A DNA stretch of 64,000 nt from Leifsonia sp. Root227 (lineage in GTDB: Bacteria > Actinomycetota > Actinomycetes > Actinomycetales > Microbacteriaceae). The translations under genes were made by a program, and so were the position numbers. The notes below the pieces were generated by a model that searched no databases, had not been told where the DNA came from, and saw only the letters and a list, made by a program, of their open reading frames with translations. The DNA lies in NCBI RefSeq assembly GCF_001428745.1, contig NZ_LMIO01000003.1, positions 434,001 to 498,000 on the forward strand. The letters are read 5' to 3'. Shown here piece after piece: positions 43,894-52,967 of this stretch (position 1 is its first letter; each line of letters starts with the position of its first letter).

Positions 43894-44652
43894 CTACGGC
43901 AGCAGCCGCGTGAAGTGGTGCGGCACGCCCTGCCACACGGTGGTGATCTCCACGGGCCGCCCGACGTCCGGCGCCTGGATGAGGACGCCTCCGCCCAGGT
44001 AGAGGCCGATGTGCTCCTCGTCGTCGAAGACGACCAGGTCGCCCGGCTGCGCGTCGGCCTCGCTGATGCGCGTGCCCGCGTCGTCCTGGAGGTGCACGAG
44101 GTGCCCGAGCTGGATGCCAGCTGACGCATATGCCTCGAGGACCAGGCCGGAGCAGTCGATGCCGTCGTGACTGGTTCCGTCGAGCACGTACGGGTCGCCG
44201 AGGTAGGTGAGAGCGGTCGCCACGATCTGCTGCCGGGGACCGGAGGCCGAGAGTGCTGCGGTGATCGCGGTCGCCGCCTGCTGGCCCGCCGCGCCTCCTT
44301 GCGCGCTGATGACGCCTGCGATGGCTCCGGCGACGGGGTCGTCCCTGTCGCGGCGGCTGTCCGAGGAGGATGCCGACGTCGCGCCGACCGTCAGCGACTG
44401 CAGGTGCTGCTCCGCGGCGGCGACCAGCACCACGGGCGCCGCCTCGGCCGCGATCGCGGAGTTCGTCGGCATGGCGATGAGAGCCGTGCCGACGAGGGCG
44501 ATGGATGCGGCGGACGCCGCCAGCGCGCTGGTCCTGGACGGCGACGCGGCGTGACGGTGGCGCACCGCGGGGCGGGGACGCGCATCCGTCCGGGTGGCTT
44601 CCGCGCGGTGACGGCCGCGTTCACGCCTGCCTGGCTGGGTTGCGGTGGGCAT
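43894..44652 (-). CDS. NlpC/P60-family secreted peptidoglycan hydrolase
   Basis: An Arg/His-rich N-terminus is followed by a hydrophobic export segment (LAASAASIALVGTALIAMP, about 44-62). A low-complexity region comes next, and then a C40 peptidase domain: DGIDCSGLVLEAY (nucleophile C167), GDLVVFDDEEHIGLYLGGG (H214) and a third polar residue expected near 226-230. It should cut cell-wall stem peptides during growth or division. I chose ATG 44652 because GAGGAG lies directly upstream. I looked for a c-di-AMP riboswitch in the 180-bp upstream gap and found no convincing match. The stop abuts the methyltransferase stop. Confidence 0.9.
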   Translation of the reverse strand: MPTATQPGRRERGRHRAEATRTDARPRPAVRHRHAASPSRTSALAASAASIALVGTALIAMPTNSAIAAEAAPVVLVAAAEQHLQSLTVGATSASSSDSRRDRDDPVAGAIAGVISAQGGAAGQQAATAITAALSASGPRQQIVATALTYLGDPYVLDGTSHDGIDCSGLVLEAYASAGIQLGHLVHLQDDAGTRISEADAQPGDLVVFDDEEHIGLYLGGGVLIQAPDVGRPVEITTVWQGVPHHFTRLLP

Positions 44653-44832
44653 ACGCTCCTCGGGTCGTGACGCGCCCCCGTGCACGGTCGGTGTGTGCAC
44701 GCGATCGGTGCGTGCTCATGCCCCCGCGTTCCACCCTAGGAAGCGCATCCTGAGCGCCACCGGTGGATGCGGGCGGTTTGCGAGCCTCGTCTCTGACGGT
44801 CCTCTCAGGCTGCCGCCCTCACACCACCATCG

Positions 44833-46266
44833 TCACGTCGCCGGCGTGAACGCCACGTCCTCCACGCGCGAGCGCGGCATCGACGCTCCCGCCGCGATGG
44901 TGAGCGCCGACACCACTGCCACCGAGACGAACACGGCCGTCGCTGCTGCCTGCACCGTGCCGGGGTCGTGCTCGCCACCGCTGGACCCGCTGATGATCGA
45001 GTTGGCGATGGCCCCGAACACGGCGACGCCGACAGCGCTGCCGATCGAGCGCGCGAACATGTTGGTGCCCGTCACGACGCCTCGCTCGTTCCAGTCGACG
45101 CTGGACTGGGCGGCGATCAGCGTCGGCGTGGCGATCAGTCCCATCCCGAGGCCGACGATGAAGCAGCTGATCGCGACGAACGCGACACTCGGATGCACGG
45201 AGGTCGCCGCCAGCGTGATCGCCCCGACGAGCGCGATGCCTGAGCCGAGCAGCGCGGTGTTGCGGAAGCCGATGCGCAGGTAGAACCGGCCGGACTGGGA
45301 GGCCGCGATCGGCCAGCCGATGGTGAGCGCCGCCACCGCGAGCCCGGAGATCAGCGGCGTGACGTGCACGGTCCCTTCGAGATAGGTCGGCACGTACGAG
45401 GTGAGGCCGATCAGGATCGCGCCGACGCCCAGCGAGACGAGCGTGGTCGTCACGAGCAGGCGACGAGAGAACACCCAGAGCGGCAGCACCGGCTCCGCAG
45501 CGCGGCGCTCCACCAGCACGAACGCCACCAGGATGAGGCCGCCGAGCACGAACGAGCCGATGCTCCACACCGAGTTCCACGCCCAGCCCGTCCCGCCCTC
45601 GAGCACAGCCAGGATGAGCAGTGTCATGCCGGAGGTGAGCAGGATCGAGCCGGCGTAGTCGATGCGGTGCTTGCGGCGCTCGATCTTCTCGTGGAAGGTG
45701 CGCATCAGCATCCACCCGGCCAGGATGCACAGGGGCACGTTGACGAAGAAGATCCACCTCCACGAGGTGAACTCGGAGAACAGGCCGCCGAGGGTCGGAC
45801 CGACGACGGAGGAGATCGCCCACACGCTCGCCAGGTAGCCCTGCGCCTTGGCGCGCTCGGCGACCGTGTAGATGTCACCGGCGATGGTGACGGCCATCGG
45901 CTGGATGGCGCCGGCGCCGAGGCCCTGCACGGCGCGGAAGGCGATGAGGGCCGGCATGCTCCAGGCGAACCCGCAGAGCACGGAGCCGACCAGGAACAGC
46001 GCGATGCCGATGAGGACGATCGGCTTGCGTCCGATGGTGTCGGACAGCTTTGCGTAGAGCGGTACGGACACCGCTTGCGCCAGCAGGTAGACGGAGAACA
46101 GCCAGGGGAACTGCGCGAAGCCGCCGAGGTCGGCCACGATCGACGGGACGGCGGTGGCCAGGATGGTCGAGTCGATGGCGACCAGACCGGTGGTCAGCAT
46201 CAAGGCGATCAGGATGGGACCGCGCTCTGATCGGAAACCGATACTGGCGGTGGTGGTGCTCGACAT
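44833..46266 (-). CDS. MFS drug transporter (DHA2/EmrB-type)
   Basis: A 477-aa facilitator with about 14 hydrophobic segments. The family signatures are PLYAKLSDTIGRKPIVLIG, FRAVQGLGAGAIQPMAVTIA, SVWAISSVVGPTLGGLF and SWRWIFFVNVPLCILAGW. The DHA2 group exports drugs and other toxic compounds by proton antiport. A TGTAG...CTACA imperfect repeat lies at about 46289-46306 upstream. The gene is divergent from the ArsR-MFS pair at 46395. Substrate unknown. Confidence 0.92.
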   Translation of the reverse strand: MSSTTTASIGFRSERGPILIALMLTTGLVAIDSTILATAVPSIVADLGGFAQFPWLFSVYLLAQAVSVPLYAKLSDTIGRKPIVLIGIALFLVGSVLCGFAWSMPALIAFRAVQGLGAGAIQPMAVTIAGDIYTVAERAKAQGYLASVWAISSVVGPTLGGLFSEFTSWRWIFFVNVPLCILAGWMLMRTFHEKIERRKHRIDYAGSILLTSGMTLLILAVLEGGTGWAWNSVWSIGSFVLGGLILVAFVLVERRAAEPVLPLWVFSRRLLVTTTLVSLGVGAILIGLTSYVPTYLEGTVHVTPLISGLAVAALTIGWPIAASQSGRFYLRIGFRNTALLGSGIALVGAITLAATSVHPSVAFVAISCFIVGLGMGLIATPTLIAAQSSVDWNERGVVTGTNMFARSIGSAVGVAVFGAIANSIISGSSGGEHDPGTVQAAATAVFVSVAVVSALTIAAGASMPRSRVEDVAFTPAT

Positions 46267-46358
46267 CGTTCTCCAGCTCTGTGCGTGTAGTTAACCCTCT
46301 ACAACAACACGTCGCCCGGTCAACCATTCCCAGTCCGACGAGCAACGTGAGGTGCATC

Positions 46359-46407
46359 TTGACGTGAAAGACGAGTGCGGCGACAATGTGAAACATGTCT
46401 TTCACAT
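46359..46407 (+). promoter_or_regulatory. Leaderless ArsR promoter with operator over the start codon
   Basis: TTGACG (46359-46364) and GACAAT (46382-46387) are 17 bp apart, and the -10 ends seven bases before the ATG at 46395. ATGTGAAA (46386-46393) and TTTCACAT (46400-46407) form a perfect 8-bp inverted repeat with a 6-bp spacer that contains the start codon. A further half site GTGAAAGAC lies at the -35 end. Autorepression is inferred. Confidence 0.7.
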
Positions 46408-46994
46408 CGAGCAGACCCGAGAACAGGCGGCAGATCACCGACGCCCGCGCACTCCGCGCCCTCGCACATCCCCTGCGGCTCGCCCTGCTCAACCACCTCA
46501 TGGCCTTCGGCACTCAGACCGCCAGCCAGTGCGCGGAGGTCGTCGGTTCCACCGCCTCCAACTGCAGCTACCACCTGCGCTCGCTCGCACGCTACGGACT
46601 GGTCGAGTCCGTCGACCCGGAGGACGGGCGCGAGCGGCCGTGGCGCTCCACCGCGACCGGCCTGCAGTTCGGCGGCACGGACGACCCCGCCGTCGCGCTC
46701 GGCGCGGACACCGTCGAGCGCGTGCTGGTCGAGAAGCAGATCGACGACGAGGCCGCCCTCACCCACCGGGCGGTCGCCGGCCGCGACGCGCTCCCCGCCG
46801 ACTGGAAAGACGCCATGCGGCTCTCCGGCTACGCCCTGCGCATGACGCCGGACGAGCTCCGCGTCCTCGGCGACCGACTGGATGCACTCATCCGCCCGTA
46901 TATCGGCCTCACCCGCGAGGACGCCCCGGAGGGCAGTGAGGTCGTCGCGCTGCACCTCAACGCCTACCGCCACCCGGATGCGAGGACATCGTGA
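46395..46994 (+). CDS. ArsR-like winged-helix regulator (199 aa)
   Basis: An ArsR/HTH_20-type winged helix: ALRALAHPLRLALLNHLMAF, CAEVVGSTASNCSYHLRSLA, YGLVESVDPEDGRERPW. A C-terminal helical extension of about 110 residues makes it longer than metal sensors, and there is no Cys cluster. The promoter and operator at 46359-46407 cover its own start. The stop overlaps the GTG of the next MFS gene (46991), so it is likely to regulate that transporter. The effector is unknown. Confidence 0.9.
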   Translation: MSFTSSRPENRRQITDARALRALAHPLRLALLNHLMAFGTQTASQCAEVVGSTASNCSYHLRSLARYGLVESVDPEDGRERPWRSTATGLQFGGTDDPAVALGADTVERVLVEKQIDDEAALTHRAVAGRDALPADWKDAMRLSGYALRMTPDELRVLGDRLDALIRPYIGLTREDAPEGSEVVALHLNAYRHPDARTS

Positions 46995-48280
46995 CAGACA
47001 CCAGGCCGACCCCCGCCCCCGCGGGGGAGCGGAAGCGCTCGCCGCTGTTCCGCCGCGACTTCGCCCTGGTCTGGGCGAGCAGCTTCATCTCCGACACCGG
47101 CGACTGGCTGCTGATGATCGCGCTGCCGCTGTTCGCGTTCGCCGTCACGGGCAGCGCCCTCGGCGCATCCACGGTCTTCCTCGCCGAGCTGGTGCCCATG
47201 CTCGTTCTCGGCAGCTTCCTCGGCGTCCTGGTCGACCGCTGGGACCACCGCAGGACGATGATCGTCGCGAACCTGCTGCAGGGTGCGCTGCTGCTGCCTC
47301 TGCTGGCGGCGTCGGCCGACCGGATGTGGATCGTCTACGTCGTCGCAGCGCTCGAAGCCTGCCTCGGCGCGATCGTCAACCCGGCCAAGCAGGCGCTCGT
47401 GCCCCGCCTGGTCGACGAGGACCAGCTCGGCCAGGGCAACGCGCTGATGGCGGTCAGCGACAATCTCGCGCGCCTCATCGGCTCGCCGCTCGGCGGGCTC
47501 GCGTTCGTGCTGGTCGGGCTGCCTGGCGTCGTGGTGGTGGATGCGGTGAGCTACCTGGTGAGCGCCGGGCTGGTGGCGCTCAGCCGCCCCCGTGCATCCG
47601 CGGGGCGGGCCGGGCGGACGGAGCAGGAAGAGGAACGCGACGCGCCGCTCCCTCGGGTGCACTTCCTCCGGCAGTGGCTCGACGGGCTCAGCACCATCCG
47701 CAGAGTGCGCCCCCTCGGCGCCGTGACCGCGATCACCACGCTCGGCCAGTTCGCGCAGGGCATCTTCCTCGTCCTCTTCATCGTCTATGTGTCCGACCAG
47801 CTCGGCGCGAACGGCACGGAGGTCGGGCTGCTGCGCGGGGTGCAGGCGATCGGCGGAGTGCTCGGCGGCCTCCTCAGCGGCGTGCTGCTGCGCCGGTTCG
47901 CACCGCGCACGCTCGTCGGCGTCGGCTATCTCGTGTTCGGCGCGATCTCGCTCGTCACCTGGAACCTGTATCCGGTGACCACAGCGGTCGGCGTGTACGT
48001 CGGGCTGTTCATCGCGGTCGGCATCCCAGCGGTGGCGACCACCACCGGCATGATCACGATCGTGCAGCGGGTCACCCCGCCGGATGCGCTCGGCCGCGTC
48101 TTCGCGTCCGTCACCACGTTCGGCGGTGCCGCACAGGGTGCGGGGCTGCTCGTGGCCGGTTTCCTCGCGGAACGGTTCGACGTCGTCGCCATCCTCAACG
48201 GGCAGGCGCTCGTCTACGTCGCCTGCGGGATGTTCGGCCTCCTGTTGCTCGGGGAGAGGGGCCGTCGCAGCGCGGGGTAG
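46991..48280 (+). CDS. MFS transporter (multidrug/enterobactin-exporter-like)
   Basis: A 12-segment facilitator of 429 aa: RRDFALVWASSFISDTGDWL at the start, LGVLVDRWDHRRTMIVANLL (loop 2-3 motif), and IVNPAKQALVPRLVDEDQLG, a phrase typical of the EntS/macrolide-efflux-like branch. It starts with GTG inside the stop of the ArsR gene (GTGA). It was probably acquired or kept as an ArsR-regulated efflux unit. Export of a toxic small molecule is the likely job, inferred from family and context. Confidence 0.9.
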   Translation: MTDTRPTPAPAGERKRSPLFRRDFALVWASSFISDTGDWLLMIALPLFAFAVTGSALGASTVFLAELVPMLVLGSFLGVLVDRWDHRRTMIVANLLQGALLLPLLAASADRMWIVYVVAALEACLGAIVNPAKQALVPRLVDEDQLGQGNALMAVSDNLARLIGSPLGGLAFVLVGLPGVVVVDAVSYLVSAGLVALSRPRASAGRAGRTEQEEERDAPLPRVHFLRQWLDGLSTIRRVRPLGAVTAITTLGQFAQGIFLVLFIVYVSDQLGANGTEVGLLRGVQAIGGVLGGLLSGVLLRRFAPRTLVGVGYLVFGAISLVTWNLYPVTTAVGVYVGLFIAVGIPAVATTTGMITIVQRVTPPDALGRVFASVTTFGGAAQGAGLLVAGFLAERFDVVAILNGQALVYVACGMFGLLLLGERGRRSAG

Positions 48281-48356
48281 CCTGGACAGTGCCCTTTAGC
48301 GCGAAACTCGCCCGTATTGCAAGGGGAATACTGGATTCAGCCCGTAGGGTGGCCGT

Positions 48357-51300
48357 GTGTGGCGACTGGACAGGAAGAACGAGGATGACGACATGATGTC
48401 GGACATTCCGGACGATGACGCCCTCAATCCGCAGAACACCACGTCACCGCACGCGATCAGCCTCGGTGACCCTGCGCTCGTGGCCGGCAACATCGCCGAG
48501 CCGGTGTGGCACAGGTGGCGGGAGGAGATCGCAGCTCTCGGCGGCGCATCCCCTCTGCTGCACTTCGAGGACAGCCCGCGGACCCGCATCGAGCTGAGCT
48601 CGACGCATCCGGGAGGGCTCCCGCAGTTCATCACGGGCCAGTCGACGCTGCTGTCGAGCCTGATCCGCGACGAGCTCGCCCTGCGCACGGCGCGCGCCGC
48701 GGCAAACGCGATCACCGCGAAGGGCATCGAGCTGCGCTCTGTGCGCGGCATCGAGTCCGTGCACCTGGCGATCGGGCTCGCCCAGTGGCGGCACGGCGGC
48801 GAGGAGTACACGGCGCCGATCCTGCTCCGCCCGCTCGCGATCCGCCGCTACGGCCGCGACTTCGAGCTGAAGCTCAAAGGCCAGCCGTACCTGAATCCTG
48901 AGCTGGCCCGCGCGCTCGCCGAGCAGTTCCAGATCACGCTCGACGCCGACGCGTTCGTCGCGCTCGCCCTCACCAACGGCGTGTTCAAGCCGCAGCCGGT
49001 GATCGACCGGCTGCGCGGCCTCACCTCGCACCTGCCCTGGTTCAACGTGCAGCCGCGGCTCGTCGTCTCGTCGTTCGCCGACGTCGCGACCGCGATGCGC
49101 GCAGAGGCGGAGGATCTCGACACGGTCGTGCTGGATGCCCTGGCAGGCAACCCGACGGCGCGCCGCACCGTGGAGAGCGCCTTCAACCCCGTGCAGCCCG
49201 TCCGCCAGGACGAGCGCCCGCCCGCCACCGACACCCTGCTGCTGGATGCGGACGAGGAGCAGGAGAACGTCGTCGCCCAGATCGCGGCAGGCAACTCCAT
49301 CGTCGTCAAGACGCTGCCGGGCACCGGTGGCACGCAGACCATCGTCAACGCCATCGGCGCACTGGTCGCCCAGCACAAGCGCGTGCTGGTCGTGACCCCG
49401 CGCCGGTCGAGCATCGAGGACATCACCCACCGGCTCACCCAGGTCGGCCTGCCCGGCCTCGCCGTGACGCCGCGTTCGCTGCGCCGCGACGTGATCCAGT
49501 CGATCGGCCGCAACGAGAAGGCCACCCAGCCGAAGGTCACCGACGTCGACGAGGCGCTGGTGCGCCTGCGCAAGGTGCTGCTCGACTACCGCGCGGCGCT
49601 CACCCGCCGCGACCCTGTGCTCAAGGTGTCCGTGCTGGATGCGCTCGGCGAGCTGTCCCGCCTGTCGCTGCTGCCCACCCCGCCGTCGACGACCGCCAGG
49701 CTGGACCGCGCATCCATCGAGCTGCTGGCGAACGACAGGCCGTCCGCCGCCGACGCGCTCATCCGCGCGGCCAGGCTCGGCGAGTTCCGCTACGGCCCGA
49801 ACGACTCGCCCTGGTACGGCGCATCGTTCGGCACCACTGCGGAGGGCAACGCCGCCCACGAGCTGGCGAAGAAGCTCAACCGCTCCGAGCTGCCGCGGCT
49901 CATCGAGCGGGCGAAGAGCCTGATCGGCCAGACCAGAATGCGGCCGTTCGAGTCCATCGCGGAGCTCGGCGTCTACCTGCGCCTCCTGCTCGACGTGCGC
50001 GAGACGCTCGACAAGTTCCAGCCGGCCGTCTACGACCGGTCGATCGCCGAGCTCATCGCCGCGACGGCGACGCGACGCGAATCCCCGTCGATGTCCGGCG
50101 CGAACCGCCGCCGCCTGCGCAAGCTGGCGCTGGAGTACGTGCGCCCAGGGGTGCACGTGACCGATCTCAACGAGAGCCTGCGGCGCATCCAGCAGCAGCG
50201 CATCCTGTGGCAGCGGTTCGCCGCGGCAGGGGTGGTGCCGGAGGTGCCCGTCGGCATCGCGGACGTGCAGGTCGCGTACCAGCGCGTCGCGGAAGACCTG
50301 GCGCGCCTCGACATCCCGCTGCGCCGCACCGGGACGCCGTTCTCGCTGTCCGTGCTGCCGATCGACGAGCTCACCCGGCAGATCGCCGGCCTCGCCGCCG
50401 AGTCGGAGGTGCTGGCCAACCTGCAGGAGCGCACGGCGCTGCTCACCGAGCTGCGCGAGCGCAAGCTGGACCCGCTGCTCTCCGACCTGTCCCAGCGGCA
50501 CGTGCCGGAGACGCAGGTCTCCGCCGAGCTGGAGCTCGCCTGGTGGCAGTCCGTACTGGAGTCGCTGCTCGCCTCGGACCGCGCCCTGCTCAACGGCAAC
50601 ACCGGCGTGCTCGACCGGCTGGAAGCCGACTTCCGGCTCGTGGACGAGGCGCACGCCTCCGCCACCGGCCAGCAGCTCGCCTGGATGCTCGCCGAGACCT
50701 GGAAGATCGGCATCGTCGACTGGCCGGACGAGGCTGCGGCCCTCAAGAAGCTGCTGAAGAGCGACAGGACCACGGCGGCGACCCTCAACGAGGTCGCGCC
50801 GCACCTGGCACGCCCGCTGGCTCCGGTGTGGCTGGTGTCGCCGTACGAGGTGACGTCGATCAGCCAGGATGTGGCGTTCGACGCCGTGCTGCTGGTGGAC
50901 GCTGGAGCATCCATGCTGTCGGAGAACGTCCCGGTCATCCGTCGTGCCCGCCAGATCGTGGCGTTCGGCGATCCCGTCACGCAGACTCCGTCGCCGTTCG
51001 ACATCGGAGCGCACGAGTACGGCACGACCGTCGACCAGGTGGATGTGGATGCCGCCCACGCGGGCTCCGCCCTGGCCGAGCTCTCCGAGCTTCTTCCGGT
51101 CTACACGCTCACCCGCAGCTACCGCGCCGGCGGAGAAGACCTCGCCGACCTGGTCAACCGCCGCTTCTACGGCGGGATGATCGACTCGCTGCCCTGGGCG
51201 GGAACCTACCTCGGCCACGGCAGCCTCACGCTCAACTACGTCACCGGCGGTCAGGGGATGCCGGACAGCGACACCGGAGCGGTGGAGAGCACGGACGCCG

Positions 51301-52118
51301 AGGTGTCGAAGGTGGTCGAGCTGGTGCTCGAGCATGCGACGGAGCGTCCCCGCGAATCCCTCATGGTCATCACGGCCAGCGAGCGGCACGCGGTGCGGGT
51401 GAACCAGGCCGTGCTCGCGGCCTTCGCCAAGCGCACGGAGCTGGCCGACTTCATCCTGAAGGACAACGCCGAGCCGTTCACGGTCGTCACGCTGGAGCAG
51501 TCGGTGGCGCAGAGCCGCGACCGCGTCATCTTCTCGATCGGCTACGGCCGCACCCCGCACGGCCGCCTGCTCTCCAACTTCGGAGCGCTCGCCGAGCCGG
51601 GAGGGGAGCGCCTGCTCGCCGTCGGCATGACCCGCGCCCGCCGCGGCATGGACATCGTCTCCTGCTTCAAGCCGGAGGACATCGACGACACCAGGATGCG
51701 TCACGGCATGGCCGCGCTCGCCCAGGTCCTCGGTGAGGCCGACCAGATCCAGGCGGCCACGGCGCAGTACCTCAGCCACGACGCCGACCCGATGGTCCTC
51801 GACCTCGCCAAGCGCCTCACCAGGCGCGGTCTGGATGTGCAGCTCGGCTACCGGGGCAAGCTCGCGCTTGTCGCCTCCCACGCCGGCCGTGCGGTCGCCG
51901 TCGAGACGGACGACGACGTCAACAAGGGCAGCCTCCGCGAGTCGCTGCGCCTGCGTCCCGACGTCCTCCGACGCCTCGGCTGGCACTATCTCCGCGTCCA
52001 CAGCTTCGAGCTGTTCGCCGACCCCGACGCGGTCGCCGGCCGCATCGCCCGCCTCATCGGCATCCACGAGCCGGACACGCAGACGGCGCCGATCGCGCTG
52101 CCGGTGCAGCAGGGGTAG
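48357..52118 (+). CDS. Large SF1 helicase/nuclease-like protein, apparently inactive
   Basis: The order of parts matches SF1 (UPF1/DNA2-like) helicases with an N-terminal DUF4011-like region and a C-terminal REase_MTES_1575-like (Vsr-fold) tail. Key residues are changed. The Walker A site reads LPGTGGTQT (320-328) with Gly instead of Lys at 325. Walker B reads LLVDAGAS (845-852) with Ala instead of Glu. The motif III region GDPVTQTPSP is altered too. Motifs V and VI are recognisable (VVTLEQSVAQSRDRVIFS, LLAVGMTRARRGMDIVS). In the nuclease tail the usual metal Asp is not where I expect it (GKLALVAS). The start is GTG 48357, because TAGGGT ends six bases before it. ATG 48393 behind GAGG is the alternative. 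The frame is uninterrupted over 1,253 codons, so it is maintained. Confidence 0.8.
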   Translation: MWRLDRKNEDDDMMSDIPDDDALNPQNTTSPHAISLGDPALVAGNIAEPVWHRWREEIAALGGASPLLHFEDSPRTRIELSSTHPGGLPQFITGQSTLLSSLIRDELALRTARAAANAITAKGIELRSVRGIESVHLAIGLAQWRHGGEEYTAPILLRPLAIRRYGRDFELKLKGQPYLNPELARALAEQFQITLDADAFVALALTNGVFKPQPVIDRLRGLTSHLPWFNVQPRLVVSSFADVATAMRAEAEDLDTVVLDALAGNPTARRTVESAFNPVQPVRQDERPPATDTLLLDADEEQENVVAQIAAGNSIVVKTLPGTGGTQTIVNAIGALVAQHKRVLVVTPRRSSIEDITHRLTQVGLPGLAVTPRSLRRDVIQSIGRNEKATQPKVTDVDEALVRLRKVLLDYRAALTRRDPVLKVSVLDALGELSRLSLLPTPPSTTARLDRASIELLANDRPSAADALIRAARLGEFRYGPNDSPWYGASFGTTAEGNAAHELAKKLNRSELPRLIERAKSLIGQTRMRPFESIAELGVYLRLLLDVRETLDKFQPAVYDRSIAELIAATATRRESPSMSGANRRRLRKLALEYVRPGVHVTDLNESLRRIQQQRILWQRFAAAGVVPEVPVGIADVQVAYQRVAEDLARLDIPLRRTGTPFSLSVLPIDELTRQIAGLAAESEVLANLQERTALLTELRERKLDPLLSDLSQRHVPETQVSAELELAWWQSVLESLLASDRALLNGNTGVLDRLEADFRLVDEAHASATGQQLAWMLAETWKIGIVDWPDEAAALKKLLKSDRTTAATLNEVAPHLARPLAPVWLVSPYEVTSISQDVAFDAVLLVDAGASMLSENVPVIRRARQIVAFGDPVTQTPSPFDIGAHEYGTTVDQVDVDAAHAGSALAELSELLPVYTLTRSYRAGGEDLADLVNRRFYGGMIDSLPWAGTYLGHGSLTLNYVTGGQGMPDSDTGAVESTDAEVSKVVELVLEHATERPRESLMVITASERHAVRVNQAVLAAFAKRTELADFILKDNAEPFTVVTLEQSVAQSRDRVIFSIGYGRTPHGRLLSNFGALAEPGGERLLAVGMTRARRGMDIVSCFKPEDIDDTRMRHGMAALAQVLGEADQIQAATAQYLSHDADPMVLDLAKRLTRRGLDVQLGYRGKLALVASHAGRAVAVETDDDVNKGSLRESLRLRPDVLRRLGWHYLRVHSFELFADPDAVAGRIARLIGIHEPDTQTAPIALPVQQG

Positions 52119-52146
52119 CGCAGTCGCACCGTGGTAGCATCGCGGT

Positions 52147-52368
52147 ATGACCGCCAAGCTCAGCATCAGTGTCTCTGACGCCGACCTCGCCATCATCGAC
52201 GCGGTCGCGCACGACAGGGGCGGCAACCGCTCCGCGGTGATCCACGACATGGTGCGCGTCTTCCGTGAGCTCCAGGCGGAGGACGGGTATCTGCGCATGT
52301 TCGACGAGTGGGACGGCTCGGACGATAAGAAGCTCTGGGACGCGACGACACCAGACGGCCTGCGCTGA
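52147..52368 (+). CDS. Ribbon-helix-helix antitoxin
   Basis: A 73-aa RHH protein: MTAKLSISVSDADLAIIDAV is the DNA-binding strand-helix, GGNRSAVIHDMVRVFREL the second helix, and an acidic tail (DGYLRMFDEWDGSDDKKLWD) would wrap the toxin. TAGCAT ends six bases before the ATG, so the message should be leaderless. The stop overlaps the toxin ATG by one base (TGATG). It should neutralise and co-repress the MazF-like toxin downstream. Confidence 0.88.
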   Translation: MTAKLSISVSDADLAIIDAVAHDRGGNRSAVIHDMVRVFRELQAEDGYLRMFDEWDGSDDKKLWDATTPDGLR

Positions 52369-52730
52369 TGCGTCGAGGAGACGTGCTCCTCGTCGAGCTC
52401 GATCCTGCGCGCGCGGGGGAGGCCGCGAAGACCCGGCCGTGCATCGTGGTGAGCAACGCAGGCGTGAATGCCGCGGTGACGCGGGCGCACAAGGGTGCGA
52501 TCGTGGTCGTGCCCGTCACAGCGAGCGTCGGCTACGTGCATCCCGATTCGCAGGTGCTGATCGACGACCAGGATGCGCTCGCGGACATGGGCCTCGCTGT
52601 GCCGTCGAAGGCGCAGGCGGACCAGATCAGGGCCATCTCGGCGGAGCGCATCCAGCGCATCATCGGCAGGGCTCCCGCGTGGGTCGGCTACCAGCTCGAC
52701 GACGCCATCCGGTTTCACCTGTCGCTCTGA
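52368..52730 (+). CDS. MazF/PemK-family mRNA interferase toxin
   Basis: A 120-aa PemK-type endoribonuclease: MRRGDVLLVELDPARAGEAA (conserved strand with Arg), KTRPCIVVSNAGVN, IVVVPVTASVGYVHPDSQV and DQIRAISAERIQRIIGRAP. MazF toxins cut mRNA at short motifs and stop growth. It overlaps its antitoxin gene by one base, which keeps synthesis coupled. The Arg and Ser/Thr positions expected for catalysis are intact. Confidence 0.92.
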   Translation: MRRGDVLLVELDPARAGEAAKTRPCIVVSNAGVNAAVTRAHKGAIVVVPVTASVGYVHPDSQVLIDDQDALADMGLAVPSKAQADQIRAISAERIQRIIGRAPAWVGYQLDDAIRFHLSL

Positions 52731-52751
52731 CCGCGACGGTACCCTGGAAGG

Positions 52752-52943
52752 GTGAGCGAGACGAGCAGGCGGAAGCATCGGCGCGTGCAGGTGGGCGCGG
52801 CGCCGGGGACCGACCCCGCACCGCAGAGCGGTCAGGGCGCGCCGGCGCCGCAGCGAGCCGCCGAGGACACCGACCGGGCATGGAACGGCGGGTCGGACAG
52901 CAACGACGAACGGCTGCGGCAGGACGTCCCGCCGCACTGGTGA
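52752..52943 (+). CDS. Small conserved actinobacterial-type protein (63 aa)
   Basis: A short polar protein with a basic start (SETSRRKHRRVQVG) and a C-terminal EDTDRAWNGGSDSNDERLRQ-DVPPHW signature. The DERL...DVPPHW ending is familiar from small proteins of unknown function in actinobacteria. TACCCT ends exactly six bases before the GTG start, a strong leaderless promoter pattern that supports it being real. No domain can be assigned. Confidence 0.68.
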   Translation: MSETSRRKHRRVQVGAAPGTDPAPQSGQGAPAPQRAAEDTDRAWNGGSDSNDERLRQDVPPHW

Positions 52944-52967
52944 GCGCCGGCGGAGACGGAGTGGGCG

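Noticed and set aside
44653..44832. Possible c-di-AMP (ydaO-type) riboswitch upstream of the NlpC/P60 gene
   Set aside because: Such riboswitches often precede these genes in actinobacteria, but I could not find the conserved core segments or the expected 3' pairing element in this 180-bp gap.
48444..52937. A 1,497-codon open frame on the minus strand opposite the helicase-like gene
   Set aside because: It is Arg/Gly/Val/Ala-rich without motifs, and the plus strand shows clear helicase motifs. Long antisense frames are expected in high-GC DNA.
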